Source of the DNA: Opisthocomus hoazin | Taxonomy: Eukaryota; Chordata; Aves; Opisthocomiformes; Opisthocomidae | DNA: 64,000 bases | Assembly (NCBI RefSeq): GCF_030867145.1 | Contig: NC_134453.1 | Location: 6,939,001 to 7,003,000, forward strand | Direction of reading: 5' to 3' | Part shown: positions 31,995 to 44,620 of the stretch, in pieces | Layout of the letters: every line of letters begins with the position of its first letter | How positions within the stretch are numbered: position 1 is the stretch's first letter | The notes under the pieces: generated by a model | What the model was told of the DNA's origin: nothing | What the model saw: only the letters and a program-made list of their open reading frames with translations | Databases searched by the model: none | Position numbers and translations under genes: made by a program

Positions 31995-34900
31995 AGCAAG
32001 CAGCCCCAGGCTCTGTGCAAATGTGCGAGCAGTGCCATGGGTAGATGAGGCTGAGCAACAGCTTTCCAGGCTAGCCCCTTCTGGGTAGTAGTTATCCTGA
32101 GACGCTTGCATATTCGGGACAGGAGTGCGGTGAGCGCCCAGCAAAGACCCCCTAGGCTATGTTTGAAGTTGAAGGTGGCAAGGCAAGCAATCAGCCCCAG
32201 TCTCTTTCTGCCTGTGCGAGCAGTGCCATGAGCAGATGAGTGAGCAACAGCTTTCCAGGCTAAACCCTTCTTGGTACGAGATATCCTGAGACATTCTCAT
32301 TTTCGGTGCAGGGCTGCTGGAGGCACCTGACAGGGAGTCCCGACTTATGTTTGAAGATTGAGGTGGCAAGGCAAGCAAGCAGTCCCAGTCTCTGTGCACG
32401 TGTGCGAGCAGTGCCATGGGCAGATGAGGCTGAGCAACAGCTTTCCAGGCTAGCCCCTTCTGGGTGCGAGCTATCTGGAGACGTTCGCATATTAGGGTCA
32501 GGGCTGATGGAGGCACCCTGCGGGGACCCCGTCGTTAGTTTTGAAGACTGAGGTGTCAAGGCAAGCAAGTAGCCGCAGTCTCTGTGTGCTTGTGTGAGCA
32601 GTGCCATGGGCAGATGAGGCTGAGCAACAGCTTTCCACGCTAGCACTTTCTCGTTAAGAGATATCCTGAGACGTTCGCATATTCGTGTCAAGGCTGCGGC
32701 ATGTGCCCGGCAAAGACGCCTTAAGCTATGTTTGAAGTTTGAGGTGGCAAGGCAAGCAAGTACCCCTAGTCTATGTGTGCCTGTGCAGGCAGTGCCATGG
32801 GCAGATGAGGCTGAGCAACAGCTTTCCAGGCTAGCCCATTTTTGGTATGAGATATCCTGAGACGTTCGCATATTCATGTCAGGGCTACGGGAGGCGTCCT
32901 GCAAGGACCCCCTAGGCTACGTTGAAATTTGAGGTGGCAAGGCAAGTAAGCAGCCCCACTCTGTGTGTGCCTGTGCGAGCAGTGCCATGGGCAGATGAGA
33001 ATGAGAAAAAACTTTCCAGGCTAGCCCCTTCTCGTTAAGAGATGTGCTGATGTGTTTGCATATACAGGTCAGGGCTGTGGGAGGTCCCCTGCAAGGATCC
33101 CCTAGGCTACGTGTCAAGTTTGTGGTGGCAAGGCAAGCAAGCAGCCCCAGTCTCTGTGCGCCTGTGCGAGCAGTGCCCTTAGCAGATGAGGCTGAGAAAC
33201 AGCTTTCCAGGTTACACCCTTCTGGGTAAGAGATATCCTTAGACGTTAGCATTCTCGGTGCAGGGCTGCTGGAGGGACCCAGCAGGGAGCCACGAGATAA
33301 ATGTGAAGTTTGAGGTTGCAAGGCAAGCAAGCAGCCCCAGTCTCTGTGCGCCTGTGAGAGCAGTGCCATGGGCAGATGAGGCTGAGAAACACCTTTCAAG
33401 TCTAGCAACTTCTGGTTGCGAGCTATCTGGGGACGTTCTCATATTCGGGGCAGGGCTGCAGAAGGCACCCGGCAGGGACACCCAGGCTATGTTTGCAGTT
33501 TAAGGTGACAAAGGAAGCAAGCAGCCCCAGTCTCTGTGTTCCTGTGCGAGCAGTGCCATGGGCAGATGAGTCTGAACAACAGCTTTCCAGGCTAAATCCT
33601 TCTTGGTACGAGATATCCTGAACGTACGCATTCTCCGTGCAGGGGTGCTGGAGGGATCCAGCAGGGAGCCCCGGGCTACGTTTGAAGTTTGAGGTGGCAA
33701 GGCAAGCAAGCTCCCCCAGTCTGTGTGCGCCTGTGCGAGCAGTGCCATGGGTAGATGAGGCTGAGCAACAGCTTTCAAGGATAGCCCCTTTTTGGTACGA
33801 GATATCCTATGACGTTCGTATATTCGGGTGAGGGCTGTGGAAGGCCCACGCCAAGGACCCCCTAGACTACAAGTGAGGTTTGAGGTGGCAAGGCAAGCAA
33901 GCATCCCCAGTCTCTGTGCGCCTGTGCGAGCAGTGCTATGGGCAGATGATGCTGAGCAACAGCTTTCCAGGATAAACCCTTCTTTGTAAGAGATATCTCG
34001 AGAAGTTCGCATATTTGGGTCAGGCCTGCGGGATGCCCCTGGCAGAGACCCCTACGCTACGTTTGAAGTCTGAGGTGGAAAGGCAAGCAAGCAGCCCCAG
34101 TCTCTGTGTGTGTGTGCGAGCAGTGCCATGGGCAGATGAGTCTGAGCAACAGCTTTCCAGGCAAAAACCTTCTTGGTAAGAGATATTCTGAGACGTTCGC
34201 ATATTCAGGTCAGGGCTACGGGAGGCGTCCTGCAAGGACCCCCTAGGCTACGTTGAAATTTGAGGTGGCAAGGCAAGCAAGCAGCCCCACTCTGTGTGTG
34301 CCTGTGCGAGCAGTGCCATGGGCAGATGAGGTTGAGCAAAAACTTTCCAGGCTAGCCCCATCTCGTTAAGAGATGTGCTGATATGTTTGCATATACAGGT
34401 CAGGGCTGTGGGAGGTCCCCTGCAAGGATCCCCTAGGCTACGTGTCAAGTTTGTGGTGGCAAGGCAAGCAAGCAAGCCCAGTATCTGTGCGCCTGTGCAA
34501 GCAGTGCCCTTAGCAGATGAGGCTGAGAAACAGCTTTCCAGGTTACACCCTTCTGGGTAAGAGATATCCTTAGACGTTAGCATTCTCGGTGCAGGGCTGC
34601 TGGAGGGACCCAGCAGGGAGCCACGAGGTAAGTGTGAAGTTTGAGGTGGCAAGGCAAGCAAGCAGCCCCAGTCTCTCTGTGCCTGTGCGAGCAGTTCCAT
34701 GAGCAGATGAGGCTGAACAACAGCTTTCCGGGCTAGCACCTTCTTGATAAGTGATATTCTGAGACGTTCGCATATTCGGGTCAGGGCTGCTGGGGGCGCC
34801 CAGCAAACACCCCCTAGGATACGTTTGAAGTTGGAGGTAGAAGGTTTAGCAAGCAGGCCCATTCTCTGTTCATCTGTGTGAGCAGTGCCGTGGGTAGATG

Positions 34901-36187
34901 AGGCTGAGGAACAGCTTTCAAGGCTAGTCCCTTTCTGGGTGCGATTTGTCTGGAGATGTTCGCTGTTTCAGTGCAGGTCTGCTGGAGGCACCCGGCAGGG
35001 ATCCCCGGGCTACGTTTGAAGATTGAGGTGGCAAGGCAAGCAAGAACCTTAGTCTGTGTGCACCTATAGAAGCAATGCCATAAGCAGATGAGGCTGAAGA
35101 ACAGCTTAGCAGGCTAGGCGCTTCTTGGTAATAGATATCCTGAGACATTGGCATTTTCGGTGCAGGGCTGCTGGAGGGACCCGGCAGGGAGCACCGGTCT
35201 ATGTTTGTAGTTTGAGGTGGCAAGGCAAGCAAGCAGCCCCAGTCTCTGTGCATCTGTGCAAGCAGTGCCATGACCAGTTGAGGCTGAGCAACAGCTTTCC
35301 AGCCTAGCCCCTTCTAAGTTCGAGCTATATGGAGACGTTTGCACCTTCGGTGCAGGGCGGCTAGAGGCACCCGGAAGGGACACGAGGGCTACGTTCCAAG
35401 TCTGAGTTGGCAAGGCAAGAAGGAACTCCAGTCTCTGTGCGCCTGTGCGACCAGTGTCGTGGGCAGATGAGGCTGAGCAACACTTTTGCAGGCAAGCCCC
35501 TTCTGGGTGCGAGCTATCTGGAGACTTTCGCATTTTCCGTGCAGGGTTGCTGGAGACACCCGGCAGGGACGCCCGGGATTTGTTTGAAGTTTGAGGTGGC
35601 AAGGCAAGCAAGCAGCCCCAGTCTCTGTGCTTCTGTGTGAGCAGTGCCATGGGCAGATGAGGCTGAGAAACAGTTTTCAAGGCTAGTCCCTTCTGAGTGC
35701 GGTGTATCTGGAGATGTTCCGATCTTCAGTGCAGGTCTGCTGGATGCACCAGGCAGGGATGCCCGGGCTACATTTGAAGATTGAGGTGGCAAGGCAAGCA
35801 AGCAGCCTCAGTCTTTGTGTTCCTTTGCGAGCAGTGCCATGGGCAGATGAGGCTGAGCAACAGCATTCCAGGCTAGCCTCTTCTTGGTAAGAGATATCCT
35901 GAGACGCTCGTATATTCGGGACAAGGGTGCGGCGGGCGCCCGGCAAAGACCCCCTATGCAATGTTTGAAGTTTGAGGTAGGAAGGCAATCAAACAGCCTC
36001 AGTCTGTGTGCGCCTGTGCGAGCAGTACCATGGGCAGATGAGGCTGAGCAACAGCTTTCCAGGCTAGCACCTTCTTGGTTCGAGCTATGCGTAGACGTTC
36101 GCACCTTCTGTGCAGGGCTCATGGAGGCACCCGGCAGTGACCCCCAGATAGGTTTGAAGTTTAAGGTGAAAGGTAAGCAAGCAGCCC

Positions 36188-36598
36188 TGTTGGCGTGGGT
36201 TACGGAAACGTTGTGACGTTGTGACCCCAATATGAGTATGATCGTTCACCTTTATTAGTCAGCAAAAACAAGGTTTATATAGCAAAGTAATTACAGCATC
36301 TGATTAGTCAAACCTCCAATCCACATATAGGCAAAACTACTGCAACTCTTTGTGATTGGTGCACAGCTGCATCTCGATGTCAAAACAGTGCTGTGGCCGG
36401 AAACAAGAGCGTGGCAGGAAGGAAGTGACAGTGTGGCAGGAAACGGTGACGTTCCCCCTGCTCCAGTGTCCCGAGCTCGTCGCTCTGCCTTCCCAGCAGG
36501 GTTCCGTGTCAGCCGCTCCCAAGGTTCCCTTCCGGATCGGAACCTGGGTTGCTCAATGCACCAAGCTATGTCCCCTCTCGTCCAGGCAGGACTCCACA
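36188..36598 (-). repeat. Solo LTR, unit 2
   Basis: Copy of the solo LTR 29875-30285 at an offset of 6,313 bp, with the same flanks. It arose by amplification of the unit and not by a new insertion. Confidence 0.92.
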
Positions 36599-37839
36599 AG
36601 CAAGCAGCCCCAGTCTCTGTGCGCCTGTGCGAGCAGTGCCATGGGCAGGTGAGTCTGCGAAGCAGCTTTCTGTGCTACACCCTGCTGGGTGTAGTCTATC
36701 TGGAGAAGATCGCATTTTGGGAGCACGGCTGCTGGAGGCACGAAGCACAGAGTCCCGGGCTACGTTTGAAGTTTGAGGTGGCAAGGCAAGCAAGCAGCCC
36801 CAGTCTCTGTGCGCCTGTGCGAGCAGTGCCATGGGCAGATGAGGCTGAGCAACAGTTTTCCAGGCTAGCCCCTTCTGGGTGCGAGCTTTGTGGAGACGTT
36901 CGCATTTTCGGTGCAGGACTGGAGGAGGCACCCGGCAGGGACCCCTGGGCTATGTTTGAAGATCGAGGTGGCAAGGCAAGCAAGCAGCCCCAGTGTCTGT
37001 GTGCCTGTGCGAGCAGTGCCATGGGCAGATGAGGCTGAGCAACAGCTTTCCAGGCTAGCCAATAATTGGTAAGAGATATCCTGAGACTTTCGCATCTTCA
37101 GTGCAGGGCTGCTGAAGGCACTCAGCAGGGATCCCCGGGCTACGTTTGAAAATTGAGGTGGCAAGGCAAGCAAGAAGCCTCAGTGCTTGAGCGCCTGTGC
37201 GAGCAGTGCCATGGGCAGATGAGGCTGAGCAAAAGCTTTCCAGGCTAGCCCTTTCTGGGTGCGAGCTATCCAGAGTCTTTCGCATATTTGGGACAGGAGT
37301 GCAGCGGGTGCCCGGCAAAGACCCCCTAGGCTAAATTTCAGGTTTGAGGTGGCAAGGCAAGGAAGCAGCCCCAGTCTCTGGGCGCATGTGCGAACAGTGC
37401 CATGGGCAGATAATGCTGAGAAACAGTTTTCAAGGCTAGTCCCTTATGGGTGCGATCCATCTGGAGATGTTCGCATCTTCAGTGCAGGTCCGCTAGAGGC
37501 ACTCGGCAGGGATTTTTGGGCTACGTTGGAAAACTGAGGTGGCAAGGCAAGCAAGCAGCCCCAGTCTCTGTGCGCCTGTGCGACCAGTGCCATAGGCAGA
37601 TGAGGCTGAGCAACAGCTTTCCAGGCTGGTCTATACTTGCTAAATGATATCCTGAGACGTTCGCATATTCGGGTCAGGGCTGCGGAAGGCCCTCGCCAAG
37701 GACCCCCTAGCATACATTTGAAGTTTGAGGTGGCAAGGCAAGCAAGCAGACCCAGTCTCTCTGTGCGCCTGTGCGAGCAGTGCCATGGGCAGATGAGGCT
37801 GAGCAACACTTTTCAACGCTAGTCCCTTCTGGTAGCGAT

Positions 37840-38307
37840 CTGCTCACCGCAGACCGAGGGACTCCTGCAGGGAAACTGTCCATCTGCTGCTACCAAATGT
37901 TGGCGTGAGTTACGGAAACGTTGTAACAATGTGACACCAATATGAGTATGATCGTTCACCTTTATTAGTCAGCAAAAACAAGGTTTATATAGCAAAACTA
38001 TTACAGCATCTGAATGGTTAAACCCCAATACATATATAGGCAAAACTACTGCAACTCGTTGTGATTGGTGCAGAGCTGCATCTCGAAGTGAAAACAGTAC
38101 TGTGGCAGGAAACAGCAACGTGGCAGGAAGGAAGTGACAGTGTGGCAGGAAACGGTGACGTTCCCCCTGCTCCAGTGTCCCGAGCTCGTCTCTCTGCCTT
38201 CCCAGCAGGGTTCCGTGTCAGCCGCTCCCAAGGTTCACTTCCGGATCGGAACCTGGGTTGCTCAACGCACCAAGCTATGTCCCCTCTCGTCCAGGTAGGA
38301 CTCCACA
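37840..38307 (-). mobile_element. Leader + LTR fragment of element D, unit 3
   Basis: Leader 37840-37897 and LTR 37898-38307, copied with the unit. The TATA box and AATAAA signal are intact, so the LTR promoter motif is present in every unit. Confidence 0.93.
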
Positions 38308-41300
38308 AGCAAGCAGCCCCAGGCTCTGTGCAAATGTGCGAGCAGTGCCATGGGTAGATGAGGCTGAGCAACAGCTTTCCAGGCTAGCCCCTTCTGGGTA
38401 GTAGTTATCCTGAGACGCTTGCATATTCGGGACAGGAGTGCGGTGAGCGCCCAGCAAAGACCCCCTAGGCTATGTTTGAAGTTGAAGGTGGCAAGGCAAG
38501 CAATCAGCCCCAGTCTCTTTCTGCCTGTGCGAGCAGTGCCATGAGCAGATGAGTGAGCAACAGCTTTCCAGGCTAAACCCTTCTTGGTACGAGATATCCT
38601 GAGACATTCTCATTTTCGGTGCAGGGCTGCTGGAGGCACCTGACAGGGAGTCCCGACTTATGTTTGAAGATTGAGGTGGCAAGGCAAGCAAGCAGTCCCA
38701 GTCTCTGTGCACGTGTGCGAGCAGTGCCATGGGCAGATGAGGCTGAGCAACAGCTTTCCAGGCTATCCCCTTCTGGGTGCGAGCTATCTGGAGACGTTCG
38801 CATATTAGGGTCAGGGCTGATGGAGGCACCCTGCGGGGACCCCGTCGTTAGTTTTGAAGACTGAGGTGTCAAGGCAAGCAAGTAGCCGCAGTCTCTGTGT
38901 GCTTGTGTGAGCAGTGCCATGGGCAGATGAGGCTGAGCAACAGCTTTCCACGCTAGCACTTTCTCGTTAAGAGATATCCTGAGACGTTCGCATATTCGTG
39001 TCAAGGCTGCGGCATGTGCCCGGCAAAGACGCCTTAAGCTATGTTTGAAGTTTGAGGTGGCAAGGCAAGCAAGTACCCCTAGTCTATGTGTGCCTGTGCA
39101 GGCAGTGCCATGGGCAGATGAGGCTGAGCAACAGCTTTCCAGGCTAGCCCATTTTTGGTATGAGATATCCTGAGACGTTCGCATATTCATGTCAGGGCTA
39201 CGGGAGGCGTCCTGCAAGGACCCCCTAGGCTACGTTGAAATTTGAGGTGGCAAGGCAAGTAAGCAGCCCCACTCTGTGTGTGCCTGTGCGAGCAGTGCCA
39301 TGGGCAGATGAGAATGAGAAAAAACTTTCCAGGCTAGCCCCTTCTCGTTAAGAGATGTGCTGATGTGTTTGCATATACAGGTCAGGGCTGTGGGAGGTCC
39401 CCTGCAAGGATCCCCTAGGCTACGTGTCAAGTTTGTGGTGGCAAGGCAAGCAAGCAGCCCCAGTCTCTGTGCGCCTGTGCGAGCAGTGCCCTTAGCAGAT
39501 GAGGCTGAGAAACAGCTTTCCAGGTTACACCCTTCTGGGTAAGAGATATCCTTAGACGTTAGCATTCTCGGTGCAGGGCTGCTGGAGGGACCCAGCAGGG
39601 AGCCACGAGATAAATGTGAAGTTTGAGGTTGCAAGGCAAGCAAGCAGCCCCAGTCTCTGTGCGCCTGTGAGAGCAGTGCCATGGGCAGATGAGGCTGAGA
39701 AACACCTTTCAAGTCTAGCAACTTCTGGTTGCGAGCTATCTGGGGACGTTCTCATATTCGGGGCAGGGCTGCAGAAGGCACCCGGCAGGGACACCCAGGC
39801 TATGTTTGCAGTTTAAGGTGACAAAGGAAGCAAGCAGCCCCAGTCTCTGTGTTCCTGTGCGAGCAGTGCCATGGGCAGATGAGTCTGAACAACAGCTTTC
39901 CAGGCTAAATCCTTCTTGGTACGAGATATCCTGAACGTACGCATTCTCCGTGCAGGGGTGCTGGAGGGATCCAGCAGGGAGCCCCGGGCTACGTTTGAAG
40001 TTTGAGGTGGCAAGGCAAGCAAGCTCCCCCAGTCTGTGTGCGCCTGTGCGAGCAGTGCCATGGGTAGATGAGGCTGAGCAACAGCTTTCAAGGATAGCCC
40101 CTTTTTGGTACGAGATATCCTATGACGTTCGTATATTCGGGTGAGGGCTGTGGAAGGCCCACGCCAAGGACCCCCTAGACTACAAGTGAGGTTTGAGGTG
40201 GCAAGGCAAGCAAGCATCCCCAGTCTCTGTGCGCCTGTGCGAGCAGTGCTATGGGCAGATGATGCTGAGCAACAGCTTTCCAGGATAAACCCTTCTTTGT
40301 AAGAGATATCTCGAGAAGTTCGCATATTTGGGTCAGGCCTGCGGGATGCCCCTGGCAGAGACCCCTACGCTACGTTTGAAGTCTGAGGTGGAAAGGCAAG
40401 CAAGCAGCCCCAGTCTCTGTGTGTGTGTGCGAGCAGTGCCATGGGCAGATGAGTCTGAGCAACAGCTTTCCAGGCAAAAACCTTCTTGGTAAGAGATATT
40501 CTGAGACGTTCGCATATTCAGGTCAGGGCTACGGGAGGCGTCCTGCAAGGACCCCCTAGGCTACGTTGAAATTTGAGGTGGCAAGGCAAGCAAGCAGCCC
40601 CACTCTGTGTGTGCCTGTGCGAGCAGTGCCATGGGCAGATGAGGTTGAGCAAAAACTTTCCAGGCTAGCCCCTTCTCGTTAAGAGATGTGCTGATATGTT
40701 TGCATATACAGGTCAGGGCTGTGGGAGGTCCCCTGCAAGGATCCCCTAGGCTACGTGTCAAGTTTGTGGTGGCAAGGCAAGCAAGCAAGCCCAGTATCTG
40801 TGCGCCTGTGCGAGCAGTGCCCTTAGCAGATGAGGCTGAGAAACAGCTTTCCAGGTTACACCCTTCTGGGTAAGAGATATCCTTAGACGTTAGCATTCTC
40901 GGTGCAGGGCTGCTGGAGGGACCCAGCAGGGAGCCACGAGGTAAGTGTGAAGTTTGAGGTGGCAAGGCAAGCAAGCAGCCCCAGTCTCTCTGTGCCTGTG
41001 CGAGCAGTTCCATGAGCAGATGAGGCTGAACAACAGCTTTCCGGGCTAGCACCTTCTTGATAAGTGATATTCTGAGACGTTCGCATATTCGGGTCAGGGC
41101 TGCTGGGGGCGCCCAGCAAACACCCCCTAGGATACGTTTGAAGTTGGAGGTAGAAGGTTTAGCAAGCAGGCCCATTCTCTGTTCATCTGTGTGAGCAGTG
41201 CCGTGGGTAGATGAGGCTGAGGAACAGCTTTCAAGGCTAGTCCCTTTCTGGGTGCGATTTGTCTGGAGATGTTCGCTGTTTCAGTGCAGGTCTGCTGGAG

Positions 41301-42500
41301 GCACCCGGCAGGGATCCCCGGGCTACGTTTGAAGATTGAGGTGGCAAGGCAAGCAAGAACCTTAGTCTGTGTGCACCTATAGAAGCAATGCCATAAGCAG
41401 ATGAGGCTGAAGAACAGCTTAGCAGGCTAGGCGCTTCTTGGTAATAGATATCCTGAGACATTGGCATTTTCGGTGCAGGGCTGCTGGAGGGACCCGGCAG
41501 GGAGCACCGGTCTATGTTTGTAGTTTGAGGTGGCAAGGCAAGCAAGCAGCCCCAGTCTCTGTGCATCTGTGCAAGCAGTGCCATGACCAGTTGAGGCTGA
41601 GCAACAGCTTTCCAGCCTAGCCCCTTCTAAGTTCGAGCTATATGGAGACGTTTGCACCTTCGGTGCAGGGCGGCTAGAGGCACCCGGAAGGGACACGAGG
41701 GCTACGTTCCAAGTCTGAGTTGGCAAGGCAAGAAGGAACTCCAGTCTCTGTGCGCCTGTGCGACCAGTGTCGTGGGCAGATGAGGCTGAGCAACACTTTT
41801 GCAGGCAAGCCCCTTCTGGGTGCGAGCTATCTGGAGACTTTCGCATTTTCCGTGCAGGGTTGCTGGAGACACCCGGCAGGGACGCCCGGGATTTGTTTGA
41901 AGTTTGAGGTGGCAAGGCAAGCAAGCAGCCCCAGTCTCTGTGCTTCTGTGTGAGCAGTGCCATGGGCAGATGAGGCTGAGAAACAGTTTTCAAGGCTAGT
42001 CCCTTCTGAGTGCGGTGTATCTGGAGATGTTCCGATCTTCAGTGCAGGTCTGCTGGATGCACCAGGCAGGGATGCCCGGGCTACATTTGAAGATTGAGGT
42101 GGCAAGGCAAGCAAGCAGCCTCAGTCTTTGTGTTCCTTTGCGAGCAGTGCCATGGGCAGATGAGGCTGAGCAACAGCATTCCAGGCTAGCCTCTTCTTGG
42201 TAAGAGATATCCTGAGACGCTCGTATATTCGGGACAAGGGTGCGGCGGGCGCCCGGCAAAGACCCCCTATGCAATGTTTGAAGTTTGAGGTAGGAAGGCA
42301 ATCAAACAGCCTCAGTCTGTGTGCGCCTGTGCGAGCAGTACCATGGGCAGATGAGGCTGAGCAACAGCTTTCCAGGCTAGCACCTTCTTGGTTCGAGCTA
42401 TGCGTAGACGTTCGCACCTTCTGTGCAGGGCTCATGGAGGCACCCGGCAGTGACCCCCAGATAGGTTTGAAGTTTAAGGTGAAAGGTAAGCAAGCAGCCC

Positions 42501-42911
42501 TGTTGGCGTGGGTTACGGAAACGTTGTGACGTTGTGACCCCAATATGAGTATGATCGTTCACCTTTATTAGTCAGCAAAAACAAGGTTTATATAGCAAAG
42601 TAATTACAGCATCTGATTAGTCAAACCTCCAATCCACATATAGGCAAAACTACTGCAACTCTTTGTGATTGGTGCACAGCTGCATCTCGATGTCAAAACA
42701 GTGCTGTGGCCGGAAACAAGAGCGTGGCAGGAAGGAAGTGACAGTGTGGCAGGAAACGGTGACGTTCCCCCTGCTCCAGTGTCCCGAGCTCGTCGCTCTG
42801 CCTTCCCAGCAGGGTTCCGTGTCAGCCGCTCCCAAGGTTCCCTTCCGGATCGGAACCTGGGTTGCTCAATGCACCAAGCTATGTCCCCTCTCGTCCAGGC
42901 AGGACTCCACA
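42501..42911 (-). repeat. Solo LTR, unit 3
   Basis: Copy of 29875-30285 at an offset of 12,626 bp. It is the last one, because unit 4 ends before the matching position. Confidence 0.92.
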
Positions 42912-44152
42912 AGCAAGCAGCCCCAGTCTCTGTGCGCCTGTGCGAGCAGTGCCATGGGCAGGTGAGTCTGCGAAGCAGCTTTCTGTGCTACACCCTGCTG
43001 GGTGTAGTCTATCTGGAGAAGATCGCATTTTGGGAGCACGGCTGCTGGAGGCACGAAGCACAGAGTCCCGGGCTACGTTTGAAGTTTGAGGTGGCAAGGC
43101 AAGCAAGCAGCCCCAGTCTCTGTGCGCCTGTGCGAGCAGTGCCATGGGCAGATGAGGCTGAGCAACAGTTTTCCAGGCTAGCCCCTTCTGGGTGCGAGCT
43201 TTGTGGAGACGTTCGCATTTTCGGTGCAGGACTGGAGGAGGCACCCGGCAGGGACCCCTGGGCTATGTTTGAAGATCGAGGTGGCAAGGCAAGCAAGCAG
43301 CCCCAGTGTCTGTGTGCCTGTGCGAGCAGTGCCATGGGCAGATGAGGCTGAGCAACAGCTTTCCAGGCTAGCCAATAATTGGTAAGAGATATCCTGAGAC
43401 TTTCGCATCTTCAGTGCAGGGCTGCTGAAGGCACTCAGCAGGGATCCCCGGGCTACGTTTGAAAATTGAGGTGGCAAGGCAAGCAAGAAGCCTCAGTGCT
43501 TGAGCGCCTGTGCGAGCAGTGCCATGGGCAGATGAGGCTGAGCAAAAGCTTTCCAGGCTAGCCCTTTCTGGGTGCGAGCTATCCAGAGTCTTTCGCATAT
43601 TTGGGACAGGAGTGCAGCGGGTGCCCGGCAAAGACCCCCTAGGCTAAATTTCAGGTTTGAGGTGGCAAGGCAAGGAAGCAGCCCCAGTCTCTGGGCGCAT
43701 GTGCGAACAGTGCCATGGGCAGATAATGCTGAGAAACAGTTTTCAAGGCTAGTCCCTTATGGGTGCGATCCATCTGGAGATGTTCGCATCTTCAGTGCAG
43801 GTCCGCTAGAGGCACTCGGCAGGGATTTTTGGGCTACGTTGGAAAACTGAGGTGGCAAGGCAAGCAAGCAGCCCCAGTCTCTGTGCGCCTGTGCGACCAG
43901 TGCCATAGGCAGATGAGGCTGAGCAACAGCTTTCCAGGCTGGTCTATACTTGCTAAATGATATCCTGAGACGTTCGCATATTCGGGTCAGGGCTGCGGAA
44001 GGCCCTCGCCAAGGACCCCCTAGCATACATTTGAAGTTTGAGGTGGCAAGGCAAGCAAGCAGACCCAGTCTCTCTGTGCGCCTGTGCGAGCAGTGCCATG
44101 GGCAGATGAGGCTGAGCAACACTTTTCAACGCTAGTCCCTTCTGGTAGCGAT

Positions 44153-44620
44153 CTGCTCACCGCAGACCGAGGGACTCCTGCAGGGAAACTGTCCATCTGC
44201 TGCTACCAAATGTTGGCGTGAGTTACGGAAACGTTGTAACAATGTGACACCAATATGAGTATGATCGTTCACCTTTATTAGTCAGCAAAAACAAGGTTTA
44301 TATAGCAAAACTATTACAGCATCTGAATGGTTAAACCCCAATACATATATAGGCAAAACTACTGCAACTCGTTGTGATTGGTGCAGAGCTGCATCTCGAA
44401 GTGAAAACAGTACTGTGGCAGGAAACAGCAACGTGGCAGGAAGGAAGTGACAGTGTGGCAGGAAACGGTGACGTTCCCCCTGCTCCAGTGTCCCGAGCTC
44501 GTCTCTCTGCCTTCCCAGCAGGGTTCCGTGTCAGCCGCTCCCAAGGTTCACTTCCGGATCGGAACCTGGGTTGCTCAACGCACCAAGCTATGTCCCCTCT
44601 CGTCCAGGTAGGACTCCACA
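44153..44620 (-). mobile_element. Leader + LTR fragment of element D, unit 4
   Basis: Leader 44153-44210 and LTR 44211-44620. It is the fourth copy of this junction piece counting the parent provirus. Confidence 0.93.

Larger units (their letters stand above)
31527..37839. repeat. Higher-order repeat unit 2 (6,313 bp)
   Basis: Near-exact copy of 25214-31526. It starts at the junction between satellite and the leader of the element D family. One private difference found: A at 34360 where the other units have T. Confidence 0.95.
37840..44152. repeat. Higher-order repeat unit 3 (6,313 bp)
   Basis: Third copy of the unit. Private differences found: T at 38766 (others G) and G at 40812 (others A). 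Otherwise it appears identical to unit 2. Confidence 0.95.
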